Of a stretch of 64,000 nt of DNA, positions 16,500 to 25,203 are shown one piece after another. Position numbers and translations under genes: made by a program. The notes under the pieces were generated by a model. The model made no database searches. It worked only from the letters and a program-made list of their open reading frames with translations, and was not told the DNA's origin. Source of the DNA: Paracoccaceae bacterium (lineage in GTDB: Bacteria > Pseudomonadota > Alphaproteobacteria > Rhodobacterales > Rhodobacteraceae); assembly GCA_020637675.1 (NCBI GenBank), contig JACKKD010000002.1, positions 372,001-436,000 of the forward strand. The letters run 5' to 3'. Every line of letters starts with the position of its first letter. Position 1 is the stretch's first letter.

Positions 16500-16946
16500 A
16501 TGAAGCCCGACCGCACGCTTGTCCTGATGGCCGATGACGCCGAGGCGCGCTTTTTGATCAACGAGGGCCCGGGCACCGGGCTGAAGGAACTTGCGGGGCT
16601 CTCGACCGCTCAGTTCCCCGATCTGCAGATCGAATACCAGGACCGGCCCGTCCGCCAGACCGGCCCCGCCGGCGCGCCGCGCCAGGGGGTCGATCCGCAC
16701 GAGACGCTGGAAGTGCAGCGCCGGGAGCGGTTTGCCCGTCACGTGGCCGAGGCCCTCGCTCAGGAGTGGGGGCAGGCGAAAGCCGACCGGCTGGTCGTCG
16801 CCGCCGCGCCGAAGATGCTCGGCGTGTTGCGCAAGCTCATCGCCGGGCCCGCTGCGGCGGCTTTGGCGGGTGACCTGGCGAAGGACCTCATGAATATCCC
16901 CGTGATCGACCTGCCCAGGCACTTCGAGGGGCTGATCAAGGTCTGA
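16500..16946 (+). CDS. Host attachment family protein (baeRF-like)
   Basis: A 148-residue protein of the host attachment family, a name that comes from an Agrobacterium study. The fold is related to the eRF1-like baeRF group, so a role at stalled ribosomes has been suggested. Signatures are TLVLMADDAEARFL (residues 5-18), the central ERFARHVAEAL, and LVVAAAPKMLGVLRKLI. No signal peptide. GGGAG lies 8 bases before the ATG. A possible FNR-type box is just upstream, so expression may respond to oxygen. Confidence 0.75.
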   Translation: MKPDRTLVLMADDAEARFLINEGPGTGLKELAGLSTAQFPDLQIEYQDRPVRQTGPAGAPRQGVDPHETLEVQRRERFARHVAEALAQEWGQAKADRLVVAAAPKMLGVLRKLIAGPAAAALAGDLAKDLMNIPVIDLPRHFEGLIKV

Positions 16947-16949
16947 CCG

Positions 16950-18125
16950 TCAGCCGGGCGGCAGCGCGGCCTGCAGGAAGCGCACCATGTTGCCACCCAT
17001 GACCTTGGCGATCACCGGCTCCTCCAGGCCCCGGTCGATCAGTGCCTGGGTCAGCGCCGCCAGTTCCGAAGCATCGAAGGTTGTCGGGATCGCCCCGTCG
17101 AAATCCGAGCCGAGCGCCACGTGATCCTCGCCCACCACGCCGATCGCGGCGTGGATCGCTGCGGCGATGCCTGCGGGCGTCGCATTGCAGGTCACCTCCT
17201 CCCAGAAGGCGATGCCGACGAGGCCGCCGCCCTCTGCCACACGGCGGAGGAGGTCGTCGGGCACGTTCCTGACCGTCTCGCACTGGCTCCGGATGCCGGT
17301 GTGGCTGATCACCACCGGCACGCGCACGGTATCGAGAACCTCGCGCACGACCTCGGGGGCGGCATGGGCAAGGTCGATGATCATGCCCTTTTCCACCATC
17401 TTCGCCACCGCGGCGCGGCCGAAGTCGGTGAGCCCGCCGCCTGCGCCCGCCTCGCCGTGAAGCGAGGCGCCAAGCTCGTTGTCGAAGAAATGGGTGAGTC
17501 CGATGAGCCGGAAGCCAGCCGCGTAAAGCCGGTCTAGATTGGCCAGATCGCCGCCAAGCGCGTGGCCCCCCTCTGCGCCGAGAAGGCCGCCCACCACGTG
17601 CTCGCCTGCCTCCCGTCGCGCAAGAACGGCGTCGAGGTCGGCGCGGCTGCGGACGATCTTGAGCATCTCCGGCACCTTCTCCTCTGCGAGGGCAAGCTGC
17701 CGCGCCTGTTCCAGCGCCCGTTCGGTCAGGTCGAGCCAACTCCGGAACGGTCGCAACTGGCCGATGAAGAGCCGGGTGATGTCATCCGGCGCCGTGGCCG
17801 CGTTCTTCTCGAAATTCAGGCCGGACGGGCTTTTCGTCACGGTGGAGAAGACCTGCAGCGCGACATTTCCCGCGATGAGCCGGGGCAGATCGACCTGCCC
17901 GCGCGCCGCACGCCGGGTCAGGTCGCGGTCCCAGAGGAGCGAATCCGCGTGCAAGTCGCCGATGACCAGGCGTGCGTGCATCGCTTCTGCCGCAGGCGTG
18001 ACCGGCCAGGCGTCATGCGCGGCGACCGGGTTCATCCGCCCTTCGACGATTCCCGGCCCGAAGAGAAAGACGCCCGTGGCGGCCAGAACCGCGAGGAAGA
18101 GCACGATACGCCAGACAAGCCACAT
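16950..18125 (-). CDS. Membrane-anchored dipeptidase (peptidase M19)
   Basis: A 391-residue zinc dipeptidase of the renal-dipeptidase family. An N-terminal membrane helix (residues 4-24) anchors it, with the catalytic domain outside. Metal-site segments are DLHADS (His59, Asp61), GAEGGHAL, THFFDNE, DLAHAAP and SHTG, in family order. GGGGA is 6 bases before the ATG. It starts 13 bases after the RTX-like gene on the same strand and may be co-transcribed with it. Confidence 0.92.
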   Translation of the reverse strand: MWLVWRIVLFLAVLAATGVFLFGPGIVEGRMNPVAAHDAWPVTPAAEAMHARLVIGDLHADSLLWDRDLTRRAARGQVDLPRLIAGNVALQVFSTVTKSPSGLNFEKNAATAPDDITRLFIGQLRPFRSWLDLTERALEQARQLALAEEKVPEMLKIVRSRADLDAVLARREAGEHVVGGLLGAEGGHALGGDLANLDRLYAAGFRLIGLTHFFDNELGASLHGEAGAGGGLTDFGRAAVAKMVEKGMIIDLAHAAPEVVREVLDTVRVPVVISHTGIRSQCETVRNVPDDLLRRVAEGGGLVGIAFWEEVTCNATPAGIAAAIHAAIGVVGEDHVALGSDFDGAIPTTFDASELAALTQALIDRGLEEPVIAKVMGGNMVRFLQAALPPG

Positions 18126-18138
18126 CGGAGTCCCCGCG

Positions 18139-20157
18139 TCAGGAGGCGAGGATCAGTCGCGCCTCGTGCCGTTTGATCGTCGATCTTGCGCAAGGATAGT
18201 CCTCGTGATCGGCCCCGCCCAGCCTCGGAAAGAGCGTGAGAAGCTCGGTGAGCGCGGCCCCGTCCATGCCCGAGAGCATCGCCCGCGCGGGCTGGAAGCT
18301 TTCCGTCCAGAGCCCGTCCGACCGAACGATTTCGTGCTGGTCGAAGAGAATGTGGATGTAGCGCACCCCTGCCGCTGCCGCATCCTGAACCACGCCCGGC
18401 AGGCCGAGGAGGTGGACGGCCGGCGCCAGCACCTCGGTCTCGCCCGAGACGAGTTCGGCCCGGGCACCGGAAAGGAGCAGCCGGTGCTGCGGTGAGACCC
18501 TGAGGTCGCGCTCCGGCAGGCCGGGCCCGAAGGTGTCGCGGCTGATCAGGATCGGCCGAAGCTGCGGCGCGCGGAGCAGTTCCTCCGCCGTCACGTTGCG
18601 GTGCCCGGTCCAGCGGACCGGCTGGTAGCCATGGTCCATGGTCAGCACCCGGTCGCCCGGCCGCAGCGCCTCCACCGGCAGCGACCCGCGGTCGGTGTCG
18701 ATCAGCGTTCCTGGCGTGAAGCAGGGCACGATCGTCTCGATGTTCGAGAAGGTCATCGTGCCGATGACAGTGCCGTTCACGTCGAGGAACTGGACCGTGC
18801 CGTTCTCGTGGCTGGGATCGCTGAAGATGATGTTGGTGTTGGCCTTGGTCCAGCCCGAGCCGAAAAGGTCGAGCACGTCGGTGTCCGTGTTGCCGGCATC
18901 CTCCGAGCCATCCACGACATCGCCTGCGGTAATGCCGATGAACCGGTCGTCGTTGGCCCCGCCCGTCAGCGTGTCGGCGCCCGCACCGCCGTCGATTGTG
19001 TCGTTGCCGGCGCCGCCGATGATCGTGTCGTTGAAGGTTCCGGCACCGCCGAAGAGGGAGTCGTTGCCGTCGCCGCCGTCGATGAAGTCGGCCTCGGTGC
19101 CGCCGTCGACATAGTCGGCGCCAAGCCCTCCGAGGATCGAGTCGCTGCCGGCGCCGCCGAGAAGCGAGTCGTTTCCGTCGCCGCCGTCGATGGTGTCGTT
19201 GCCGGCACCGCCCTGGATCGTGTCGTTGAAGGCGCCGGTGCCGCCGAAAAGCGAATCGTTTCCGTCGCCGCCGTCGATGAAGTCGGCCTCGGTGCCGCTG
19301 TCCACCGTGTCGTTGCCAAGTCCGCCAAGGATGGAATCGTTGCCGGCCTCGCCGAGAAGCGAATCGTTGCCCCAGCCGCCGTCGATCGTGTCGTTGCCGT
19401 TGCCGCCGAAAACCGTGTCATTGTCGAGCGGCTGGGCTTCGAAGTGGACGTTGGTGATGTTGAGAAGCTGGCCGGAAGTGCCGCCGTTCTCATAGATGAT
19501 CTCGAAACGGGCGACCGGACCGGCGATGGTGATCAGCGCCGAACCCGCTGCCGAGGAGGTCGTGTCGCTCGTCGGGCCGGCGGTGATCGTGTTGCCGGAA
19601 ACCGTGTCGTTGCCGGCGGGCGTGATCGTCACCGGCACGAGGTTGCCGGCAGCATCGTAGGCGTTGATCGTGACGATATCCTGCCAGCCGCTCGCATCGA
19701 TGTCGTTGATGCGGAAGCTGACGTTGGTCACCTCGTTCTGGAACCCACCCCCGGCGACACCGGCGAAGCTGACGCCCACGGTCGATGTCGGTCCGAGGCC
19801 GGTGCCCGCAAGACTTGCAGCCGAGGTGGTGCTGAACGGCTCGCCCGTCGCCCGGTACTGCGTATCCGACGATTCCACCGTGAAGCCGGTGCCGCCGCCG
19901 TCATCGGTATAGCTGACAGTGACGTTGACCCCGCCGGTGTTCTGCGTAAAGCCGCCGGCAATGGAGGATTCATCGCTGCCCGCCGCCGACCAGTTCAGGA
20001 ACTGGGGCGAATTGACCTGCGTCGCGGGGCCGGCGACGACATTGTCGTTGCCGCCGCGGGCGTTGATCGTGTCGCTGCCGCTTAGCCCGTTGATGGTGTC
20101 GGCGTTGTTCGTGCCGTTCAGCGTGTTGTTGGCATTGGTGCCGGTGATGTTGGCCAT
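18139..20157 (-). CDS. Secreted RTX-like calcium-binding protein with Hint domain
   Basis: A 672-residue protein of a type common in Rhodobacteraceae. After an N-terminal Asn/Thr-rich part and a lectin-like region (about residues 50-245), it has GGxGxDxxx nonapeptide repeats (about 246-400) that bind calcium and are typical of type I secretion. A Hint domain starts at Cys479 (PCFTPGTLI) and includes SPQHRLLL near 555-562. There is no Sec signal; the secretion signal should be C-terminal, and no type I exporter is in the window. A 65-residue block is duplicated (see repeat entry). GGGAG lies before the ATG. Confidence 0.88.
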   Translation of the reverse strand: MANITGTNANNTLNGTNNADTINGLSGSDTINARGGNDNVVAGPATQVNSPQFLNWSAAGSDESSIAGGFTQNTGGVNVTVSYTDDGGGTGFTVESSDTQYRATGEPFSTTSAASLAGTGLGPTSTVGVSFAGVAGGGFQNEVTNVSFRINDIDASGWQDIVTINAYDAAGNLVPVTITPAGNDTVSGNTITAGPTSDTTSSAAGSALITIAGPVARFEIIYENGGTSGQLLNITNVHFEAQPLDNDTVFGGNGNDTIDGGWGNDSLLGEAGNDSILGGLGNDTVDSGTEADFIDGGDGNDSLFGGTGAFNDTIQGGAGNDTIDGGDGNDSLLGGAGSDSILGGLGADYVDGGTEADFIDGGDGNDSLFGGAGTFNDTIIGGAGNDTIDGGAGADTLTGGANDDRFIGITAGDVVDGSEDAGNTDTDVLDLFGSGWTKANTNIIFSDPSHENGTVQFLDVNGTVIGTMTFSNIETIVPCFTPGTLIDTDRGSLPVEALRPGDRVLTMDHGYQPVRWTGHRNVTAEELLRAPQLRPILISRDTFGPGLPERDLRVSPQHRLLLSGARAELVSGETEVLAPAVHLLGLPGVVQDAAAAGVRYIHILFDQHEIVRSDGLWTESFQPARAMLSGMDGAALTELLTLFPRLGGADHEDYPCARSTIKRHEARLILAS
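18985..19374 (-). repeat. 195-bp tandem duplication in the RTX repeat region
   Basis: Residues 262-326 (19180-19374) and 327-391 (18985-19179) of the RTX-like protein align with an offset of exactly 65 residues, for example TEADFIDGGDGNDSLFGG in both. The DNA is also very similar. This points to a fairly recent duplication beyond the basic nine-residue repeat. It is not a CRISPR array: the units are coding, in frame and contiguous. Confidence 0.9.
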
Positions 20158-20478
20158 TATCCGTTTTGCTCCCGCAGGTCACGTACGGGGCGCCTATCCG
20201 GTCTGGCACGACAGGACGCCGCCCGCCTGATGCGACGGGCGCGCACGACGCCTGCACGGCGTGTCGCGGCTGAAGGGAAGGGGCTCATCCTCGCACTCGC
20301 ATCGCCCGTATCACGGGCCCTCACTCATCCTCGGCCGGCACATGTCCGAGATCGGCTCCTTAGCGCCGGAAATCGGCACAAAGTAGCAAAGCCTGCGGCG
20401 AATTTGCGCTATTTCGTGCAGCAAAACCGAAAAAGGCCCGTCGACCGTGCCCGGAACGGCACAGCACCGCCGATCAGG
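20158..20478. other. Intergenic region upstream of the RTX-like gene
   Basis: This 321-base spacer is somewhat AT-richer around 20380-20430, where the minus-strand promoter of the RTX-like gene probably lies; no hexamer pair was convincing. Near its right end GTGCC/GGCAC followed on the minus strand by GGCCTTTTT could be a weak terminator for the oligoendopeptidase gene. No gene seen. Confidence 0.4.
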
Positions 20479-22305
20479 TCAGGCCTCCATCGCTTCCAGT
20501 TCGTCGATCATGGACGCGATCATCGACAGCCCCTTGTCCCAGAAGGCCGGGTCGGAGGCGTCGAGGCCGAAGGGTGCCAGAAGCTCCCTGTGGTGCTTCG
20601 AACCGCCCGCCTTCAGCATCTCGAAGTACTTATCCTCGAACCCCGGCAGACCCTCCTCGTAAAGGGCATAGAGAGCGTTCACGAGCCCGTCGCCGAAGGC
20701 ATAGGCATAGACGTAGAAGGGCGAATGGACAAAATGCGGGATGTAGGCCCAGAAGCTCTCGTATCCTTCCATGAACTCGAACGCATCGCCCAGGCTCTCG
20801 CCCTGCACGCTCATCCAGAGCGTCCCGATGTCCTCAGGCGTGAGCTCGCCCGCCCGCCGGGCGGCATGCAGCTTGCATTCGAAATCGTAGAAGGCGATCT
20901 GGCGCACCACGGTGTTGATCATGTCCTCGACCTTGCCCGCGAGCAGGATCTTGCGTTCCGCGGGCGTCGCGGCCTGTGCGAGGAGCTTGCGGAAGGTCAG
21001 CATCTCGCCGAAGACGCTGGCGGTCTCGGCGAGCGTGAGCGGCGTCTGGCTGAGCATCTCGCCCTGCGGCGCGGCCAGGACCTGGTGGACGCCGTGGCCG
21101 AGTTCGTGGGCGAGGGTCATCACGTCGCGCGGCTTGCCGAGGTAGTTGAGCATCACGTAGGGATGGACCTCCGTCACCGTCGGATGGGCGAAGGCGCCCG
21201 GCGCCTTGCCCGGCTTCACGCCGGCATCGATCCAGCCCTTCTCGAAGAAAGGCTTGGCAAGATCGGCCATTTCCGGGGCGAAGCTCGCATAGGCCGCAAG
21301 CACCGTCTCGCGCGCATCCTCCCAGCCCACGGTTTTCTTTTCCTCCATCGGCAGCGGCGCGTTCCGGTCCCAGACCTGCAGCTTGCCGAGGCCCATCCAC
21401 TTCGCCTTCAGCCGGTAGTAGCGGTGGCTGAGTTTCGGGTAGGCGGCGACGACGGCGTTCCTGAGCGCCGCGACCACCTCGGGCTCGACATCGTTCGAGA
21501 GGTGACGCGCGGTTTGCGGCGTGGGCATCTTGCGCCACCGATCCTCGATCTCCTTCTCCTTCGCCAGTGTGTTATGAACGCGCGAGAAAAGCTTGATATT
21601 ATTGCCGAAGACCTCCGCAAGCGCCCGCGCCGCCGCTTCCCGCCGGGGTCTCTCGGGTTCCGAGAGAAGATTGAGCACCGCCTCCAGGCTCATCGGCTCC
21701 GCCTCGCCCGCGACGGTGATCGACAGCCCGGCCATCGTCTCGTCGAAGAGCTTGTTCCAGGCCGAGGCGCCCACCGTGGACTGGTCGTGAAGGAACCGCT
21801 CCAGCTCGTCCGAAAGCTGGTAGGGCTTCATCGCCCGCATCCGGTCGAAAACCGGCTTGTAGCGGGCGATCGCATCGTTCGCGGAGAAGAGCGCCGTGTA
21901 AGCGTCGTCTTCGATCCGGTTGAACTCCAAGGAGAAAAAAACCAGCGGCGTGGTGTACTCCGTCACCTTGTCCTGGCAGTCCGACAGGAACTTCGCACGC
22001 ATCGCGTCGACCGTGTTCTGGTAGTAGCGCAGGCCGGCATAGGACATGACCCGGCCCGCCAGCGCCTCGATCCGTTCGTGACGGCGTATGCAGTCGAGCA
22101 TTCCCGAGGCATCGAGCGTGGCGAGCTTGCCCTCGTAGTCGGCCGCGAAGGCGGCGCAGGCCGTTACCAGTTCGGCCATGTCACGCGCCACCTCAGGTGC
22201 GTCGGGCGCGGCATAGAGGTCGCCCAGGTTCCAGTCCGGCAGCTTGCCGAGACCCCCCGCGGAAGCGTCGGCGTCGAAGACGGGGCGGGGCAGGCGGATC
22301 GTCAT
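20479..22305 (-). CDS. pepF: Oligoendopeptidase F family zinc peptidase (M3)
   Basis: A 608-residue cytoplasmic M3 metallopeptidase that degrades short peptides. The zinc motif HELGHGVHQ lies near residue 396, with the third ligand expected in the following helix (TASVFGEML). Length and the conserved C-terminal part (SPFYVYAYAFGDGLVNAL) match the family. GAGGT precedes the ATG. The gene follows the DNA ligase gene on the same strand after a 110-base gap in the transcription direction reversed, so it is probably a separate unit. Confidence 0.93.
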   Translation of the reverse strand: MTIRLPRPVFDADASAGGLGKLPDWNLGDLYAAPDAPEVARDMAELVTACAAFAADYEGKLATLDASGMLDCIRRHERIEALAGRVMSYAGLRYYQNTVDAMRAKFLSDCQDKVTEYTTPLVFFSLEFNRIEDDAYTALFSANDAIARYKPVFDRMRAMKPYQLSDELERFLHDQSTVGASAWNKLFDETMAGLSITVAGEAEPMSLEAVLNLLSEPERPRREAAARALAEVFGNNIKLFSRVHNTLAKEKEIEDRWRKMPTPQTARHLSNDVEPEVVAALRNAVVAAYPKLSHRYYRLKAKWMGLGKLQVWDRNAPLPMEEKKTVGWEDARETVLAAYASFAPEMADLAKPFFEKGWIDAGVKPGKAPGAFAHPTVTEVHPYVMLNYLGKPRDVMTLAHELGHGVHQVLAAPQGEMLSQTPLTLAETASVFGEMLTFRKLLAQAATPAERKILLAGKVEDMINTVVRQIAFYDFECKLHAARRAGELTPEDIGTLWMSVQGESLGDAFEFMEGYESFWAYIPHFVHSPFYVYAYAFGDGLVNALYALYEEGLPGFEDKYFEMLKAGGSKHHRELLAPFGLDASDPAFWDKGLSMIASMIDELEAMEA

Positions 22306-22417
22306 GGCGGACCTCGTGTCGTGGCTGGCCCCGACTTAGGCATCCTGCCGGCGGGTTGGCAACCCGTCCCCGCGTTCACGGGGGGGCGCTATTGCGCGCG
22401 CCGCAGGCGTGCGGGCG

Positions 22418-24010
22418 TCAGCACTGCGCCGCCATGAGCGCCCTGAGGCTGTCGAGCGTGTCGATTTCCGCCACCGGCTTGTCGCGCCGCCAGCGCAGGA
22501 TGCGCGGGAACCTGAGCGCGATCCCCGACCTGTGGCGAGGCGAGGGCCGGATGCCTTCGAAGGCGATTTCGAACACCAGTTCCGGCGGCACCCGCCTGAC
22601 CGGCCCGAAGCGTTCGAGTGTATTTGCGCGAACCCAGCGCGTGATCTCGGCGAACTCGGCGTCGGTAAGGCCGGAGTAGGCCTTGGCGAAGGGCACGAAG
22701 TCATTCCCGTCGCTCACCGCGAAGGTGAAGTCGGTGTAAAGCGTCGCGCGCCGCCCGTGGCCGGCCTGGGCATAGACCATGACCGCATCGACCGTCATCG
22801 GATCGACCTTCCACTTCCACCAGTCGCCGCGTTTGCGCCCGACCCCGTAGGCCGAGGCGCGGCGCTTCAGCATCAGCCCTTCGGCGCGGGCGGCCCTGGC
22901 CCCGGCGCGGGCCGTCGAAAGTGCCGTCCAGTCGGCGAAGGGGACTTCGGGCGAAAGCCGGATCGGCGCCTCCGCCGGCAGGATCGCGGTCATCGCCTGA
23001 AGTCGCGCGCGACGGGCCGCGAAGGGCTCCGCCCGCAGATCCCGGCCTTCCGCTTCGAGAAGGTCGTAGGCCACAAGCATCGCCGGCGCCTCCGCCAGGA
23101 GCTTCCGTGGCACGGTCTTGCGCCCGATCCGCTTTTGCAGCTCGGCGAAGGGCAGGGGGAGGTCGCCGCCCCAGGCCATCACCTCGCCGTCGATCACGGT
23201 GCCCTCCGTAAGCCAGTCCCGCGTCCGGGCGAATTCGGGGAAACGGTCAGTGACGAGTTCCTCGCCGCGCGACCAGAGCGCAAGCTCGCCGCCGCGGAAG
23301 ACGAGCTGGCCGCGGATGCCGTCCCATTTCCATTCGGCGAACCATTCGGCAGGATCGCCCAGGCCTTCCGGCCCGTCTTCAAGCGGATGGGCGAGGAAGA
23401 AGGGATAGGGGCGGGTCAGTTCGCCCGCCCCTTCGTTGGCCTGCAGGAGCGTGTGGTAACTTACCGTTTCGGGCGTCCAGGCCCCCATCAGCCGGTGGGC
23501 AAGTTCCGCCTCGTCGATCCCGGTCGCCTGCGCCAGTGCGCGGGTCATGAGCTTCTGGCTGACCCCCACGCGGAAGCCGCCGGTAATGAGCTTGTTGAAG
23601 AGGAACCGTTCCTCGCGCGGCAGACCCGCCCAGGCGTCGAGGATCGCGGCCTTGCGCTCCGCCGCCGGCCGCCCTGACCGGGCGCGGATGAACCCGATCC
23701 AGTCCGCCAGCGTCCGGTCGTTCGCGCCTGTGGGTTCGGGCAGGACCAGGGCGATCGTTTCGGCAAGGTCGCCGACGACCGGATAGCATTCCTCGAAGAG
23801 CCACGGGGGAAGGCCCGCCGCCTCGGCCGCCCATTCCCTGAGTTCGGTTGCCGTCACGCTCCGCCGCGGCCGCCGCCCGGAGAGGAGTGCGATGGTCCAG
23901 AGCCGGTCCGCCTCGGGCGCGGTGCGGAAGTAGGCGGCGAGTGCTGCGACCTTCGCGTTCGTCGCCGTGGTGCCGTCGAGCGCGGCGAAAAGGGCGGCGA
24001 AGCGCTTCAT
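22418..24010 (-). CDS. ATP-dependent DNA ligase
   Basis: A 530-residue ligase of the bacterial repair type (often called cisplatin damage response or LigC/LigB-like). Lys228 in EWKWDGIRG is the adenylation lysine (KxDGxR). DGEVMAWGG, EGLMLKRRASAYGVGRKRGDWWKWK and the OB-fold C-terminus follow in order. The N-terminal 200 residues form the ligase DNA-binding domain. The ATG overlaps the stop of the exonuclease gene (ATGA), so the two are coupled and probably act on the same repair intermediates. Confidence 0.94.
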   Translation of the reverse strand: MKRFAALFAALDGTTATNAKVAALAAYFRTAPEADRLWTIALLSGRRPRRSVTATELREWAAEAAGLPPWLFEECYPVVGDLAETIALVLPEPTGANDRTLADWIGFIRARSGRPAAERKAAILDAWAGLPREERFLFNKLITGGFRVGVSQKLMTRALAQATGIDEAELAHRLMGAWTPETVSYHTLLQANEGAGELTRPYPFFLAHPLEDGPEGLGDPAEWFAEWKWDGIRGQLVFRGGELALWSRGEELVTDRFPEFARTRDWLTEGTVIDGEVMAWGGDLPLPFAELQKRIGRKTVPRKLLAEAPAMLVAYDLLEAEGRDLRAEPFAARRARLQAMTAILPAEAPIRLSPEVPFADWTALSTARAGARAARAEGLMLKRRASAYGVGRKRGDWWKWKVDPMTVDAVMVYAQAGHGRRATLYTDFTFAVSDGNDFVPFAKAYSGLTDAEFAEITRWVRANTLERFGPVRRVPPELVFEIAFEGIRPSPRHRSGIALRFPRILRWRRDKPVAEIDTLDSLRALMAAQC

Positions 24011-25041
24011 TCCGTGACCTCGGCAGGCGTCTCCGCCGCCGTCGCGTCCGCGTCCTCGCCCTGGAACTCCGTCGCCACGATGCCGGCCTCGTAGCCCGCC
24101 TCCTCCAGCCAGCGGCGGAACGCGGCGGTATAGCCATGGGTGACGAACACCCTTTGCGCCCCCGTTGCGGCGATGGCGGCGTTGAGCCCGTCCCAGTCTG
24201 CGTGGTCGGAGAGGATGAACCCCGTGGCAAGCCCGCGCCGCCGCCGCACACCCCGAAGCCGCATCCAGCCCGAGGCGAAGGCCTCTGCCGCCGGGCCGAA
24301 GCGCTGCGCCCAGGGCGTGCCGAGGGCCGCTGGCGGGGCGAGCACGAAGGCGCCGGGATGGGGGGCGGGGCCAGTCTCCGGCGTCACGCGCAGCGTTGCG
24401 GGCAGCGCCACCCCGGCGGACCGCAGCGCTTCGTTCACGTTCTCGACCGCGCCGTGGGTCAGGATCGGGCCGATGTCGGGGTCGAGACGCGCCAGGATGC
24501 GTTGCGCCTTGCCGAGCGCGTAGGCCCCCAGGACCGAGGCACGGCCCGCCGCCGCATTGGCCCGCCACCAGGCGTTGATATCGCGCATGACCGCCGCCTG
24601 CGGCGCCCAGCGGAAGACCGGCAGGCCGAAGGTGCATTCGCTGACGAAGGTGTGGCAGCGGACCGGCTCGAACGGGTCGGAGAGGCCGTCGGCCTCGGTC
24701 TTGTAGTCGCCCGAGACGACCCAGGCCTCGCCCCCGACTTCGACGCGGATCTGCGCCGAGCCGGGGACGTGGCCGGCCGGGTGGAAGCTGACGCTGGCGC
24801 CGCCGATGGCGAGTGTCCGGCCATAGGGCAAGGTTTCCACCCGCAGGTCCCCGAGCCGCAGTTGCAGGATCGGCGCGGTCGCGGGCGTGCAGAGATAGGC
24901 GCCATGTCCCGCCCTCGCATGGTCGGAATGCGCATGGGTGATCAGCGCCCGCGCCACCGGGCGCCAGGGGTCGATGAAGAAGTCGCCGGCGGCGCAGTAG
25001 AGGCCGCGGTCGGTGAAGCTCAATACGGGCCCGCGCGTCAT
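24007..25041 (-). CDS. Ligase-associated DNA exonuclease (metallo-beta-lactamase fold)
   Basis: A 344-residue nuclease of the metallo-beta-lactamase/beta-CASP type. The metal motif HAHSDHA is at residues 36-42 (HxHxDH); PAGHVPGSAQI and SGDYKTEAD are the next metal-binding blocks and GFILSDHADW a late one. The family is found with ATP-dependent ligase and usually a large DEXH helicase in DNA repair clusters. Here it is coupled to the ligase, while no helicase is next to them. The C-terminal 20 residues are acidic and Ala/Thr-rich. Confidence 0.92.
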   Translation of the reverse strand: MTRGPVLSFTDRGLYCAAGDFFIDPWRPVARALITHAHSDHARAGHGAYLCTPATAPILQLRLGDLRVETLPYGRTLAIGGASVSFHPAGHVPGSAQIRVEVGGEAWVVSGDYKTEADGLSDPFEPVRCHTFVSECTFGLPVFRWAPQAAVMRDINAWWRANAAAGRASVLGAYALGKAQRILARLDPDIGPILTHGAVENVNEALRSAGVALPATLRVTPETGPAPHPGAFVLAPPAALGTPWAQRFGPAAEAFASGWMRLRGVRRRRGLATGFILSDHADWDGLNAAIAATGAQRVFVTHGYTAAFRRWLEEAGYEAGIVATEFQGEDADATAAETPAEVTE

Positions 25042-25203
25042 GGTGCCGACTCTAGCCCTCCCGCCGCGCGCGACCACCGCAATCTGCGCGGCGCCGAAAA
25101 AACAGGCAGGTCCCGCGTCCGGTTCCGTCCGAACCCGGTGTCCGGCTTCCCATGGCGGGAATCGGTGACTAAGCTTTGAGCACGGGGAGCGAAGGGGCAT
25201 TGG

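Noticed and set aside
18985..19440. CRISPR-like array of regularly spaced repeats
   Set aside because: Repeats are in-frame RTX nonapeptides of a coding gene with no unique spacers and no cas genes.
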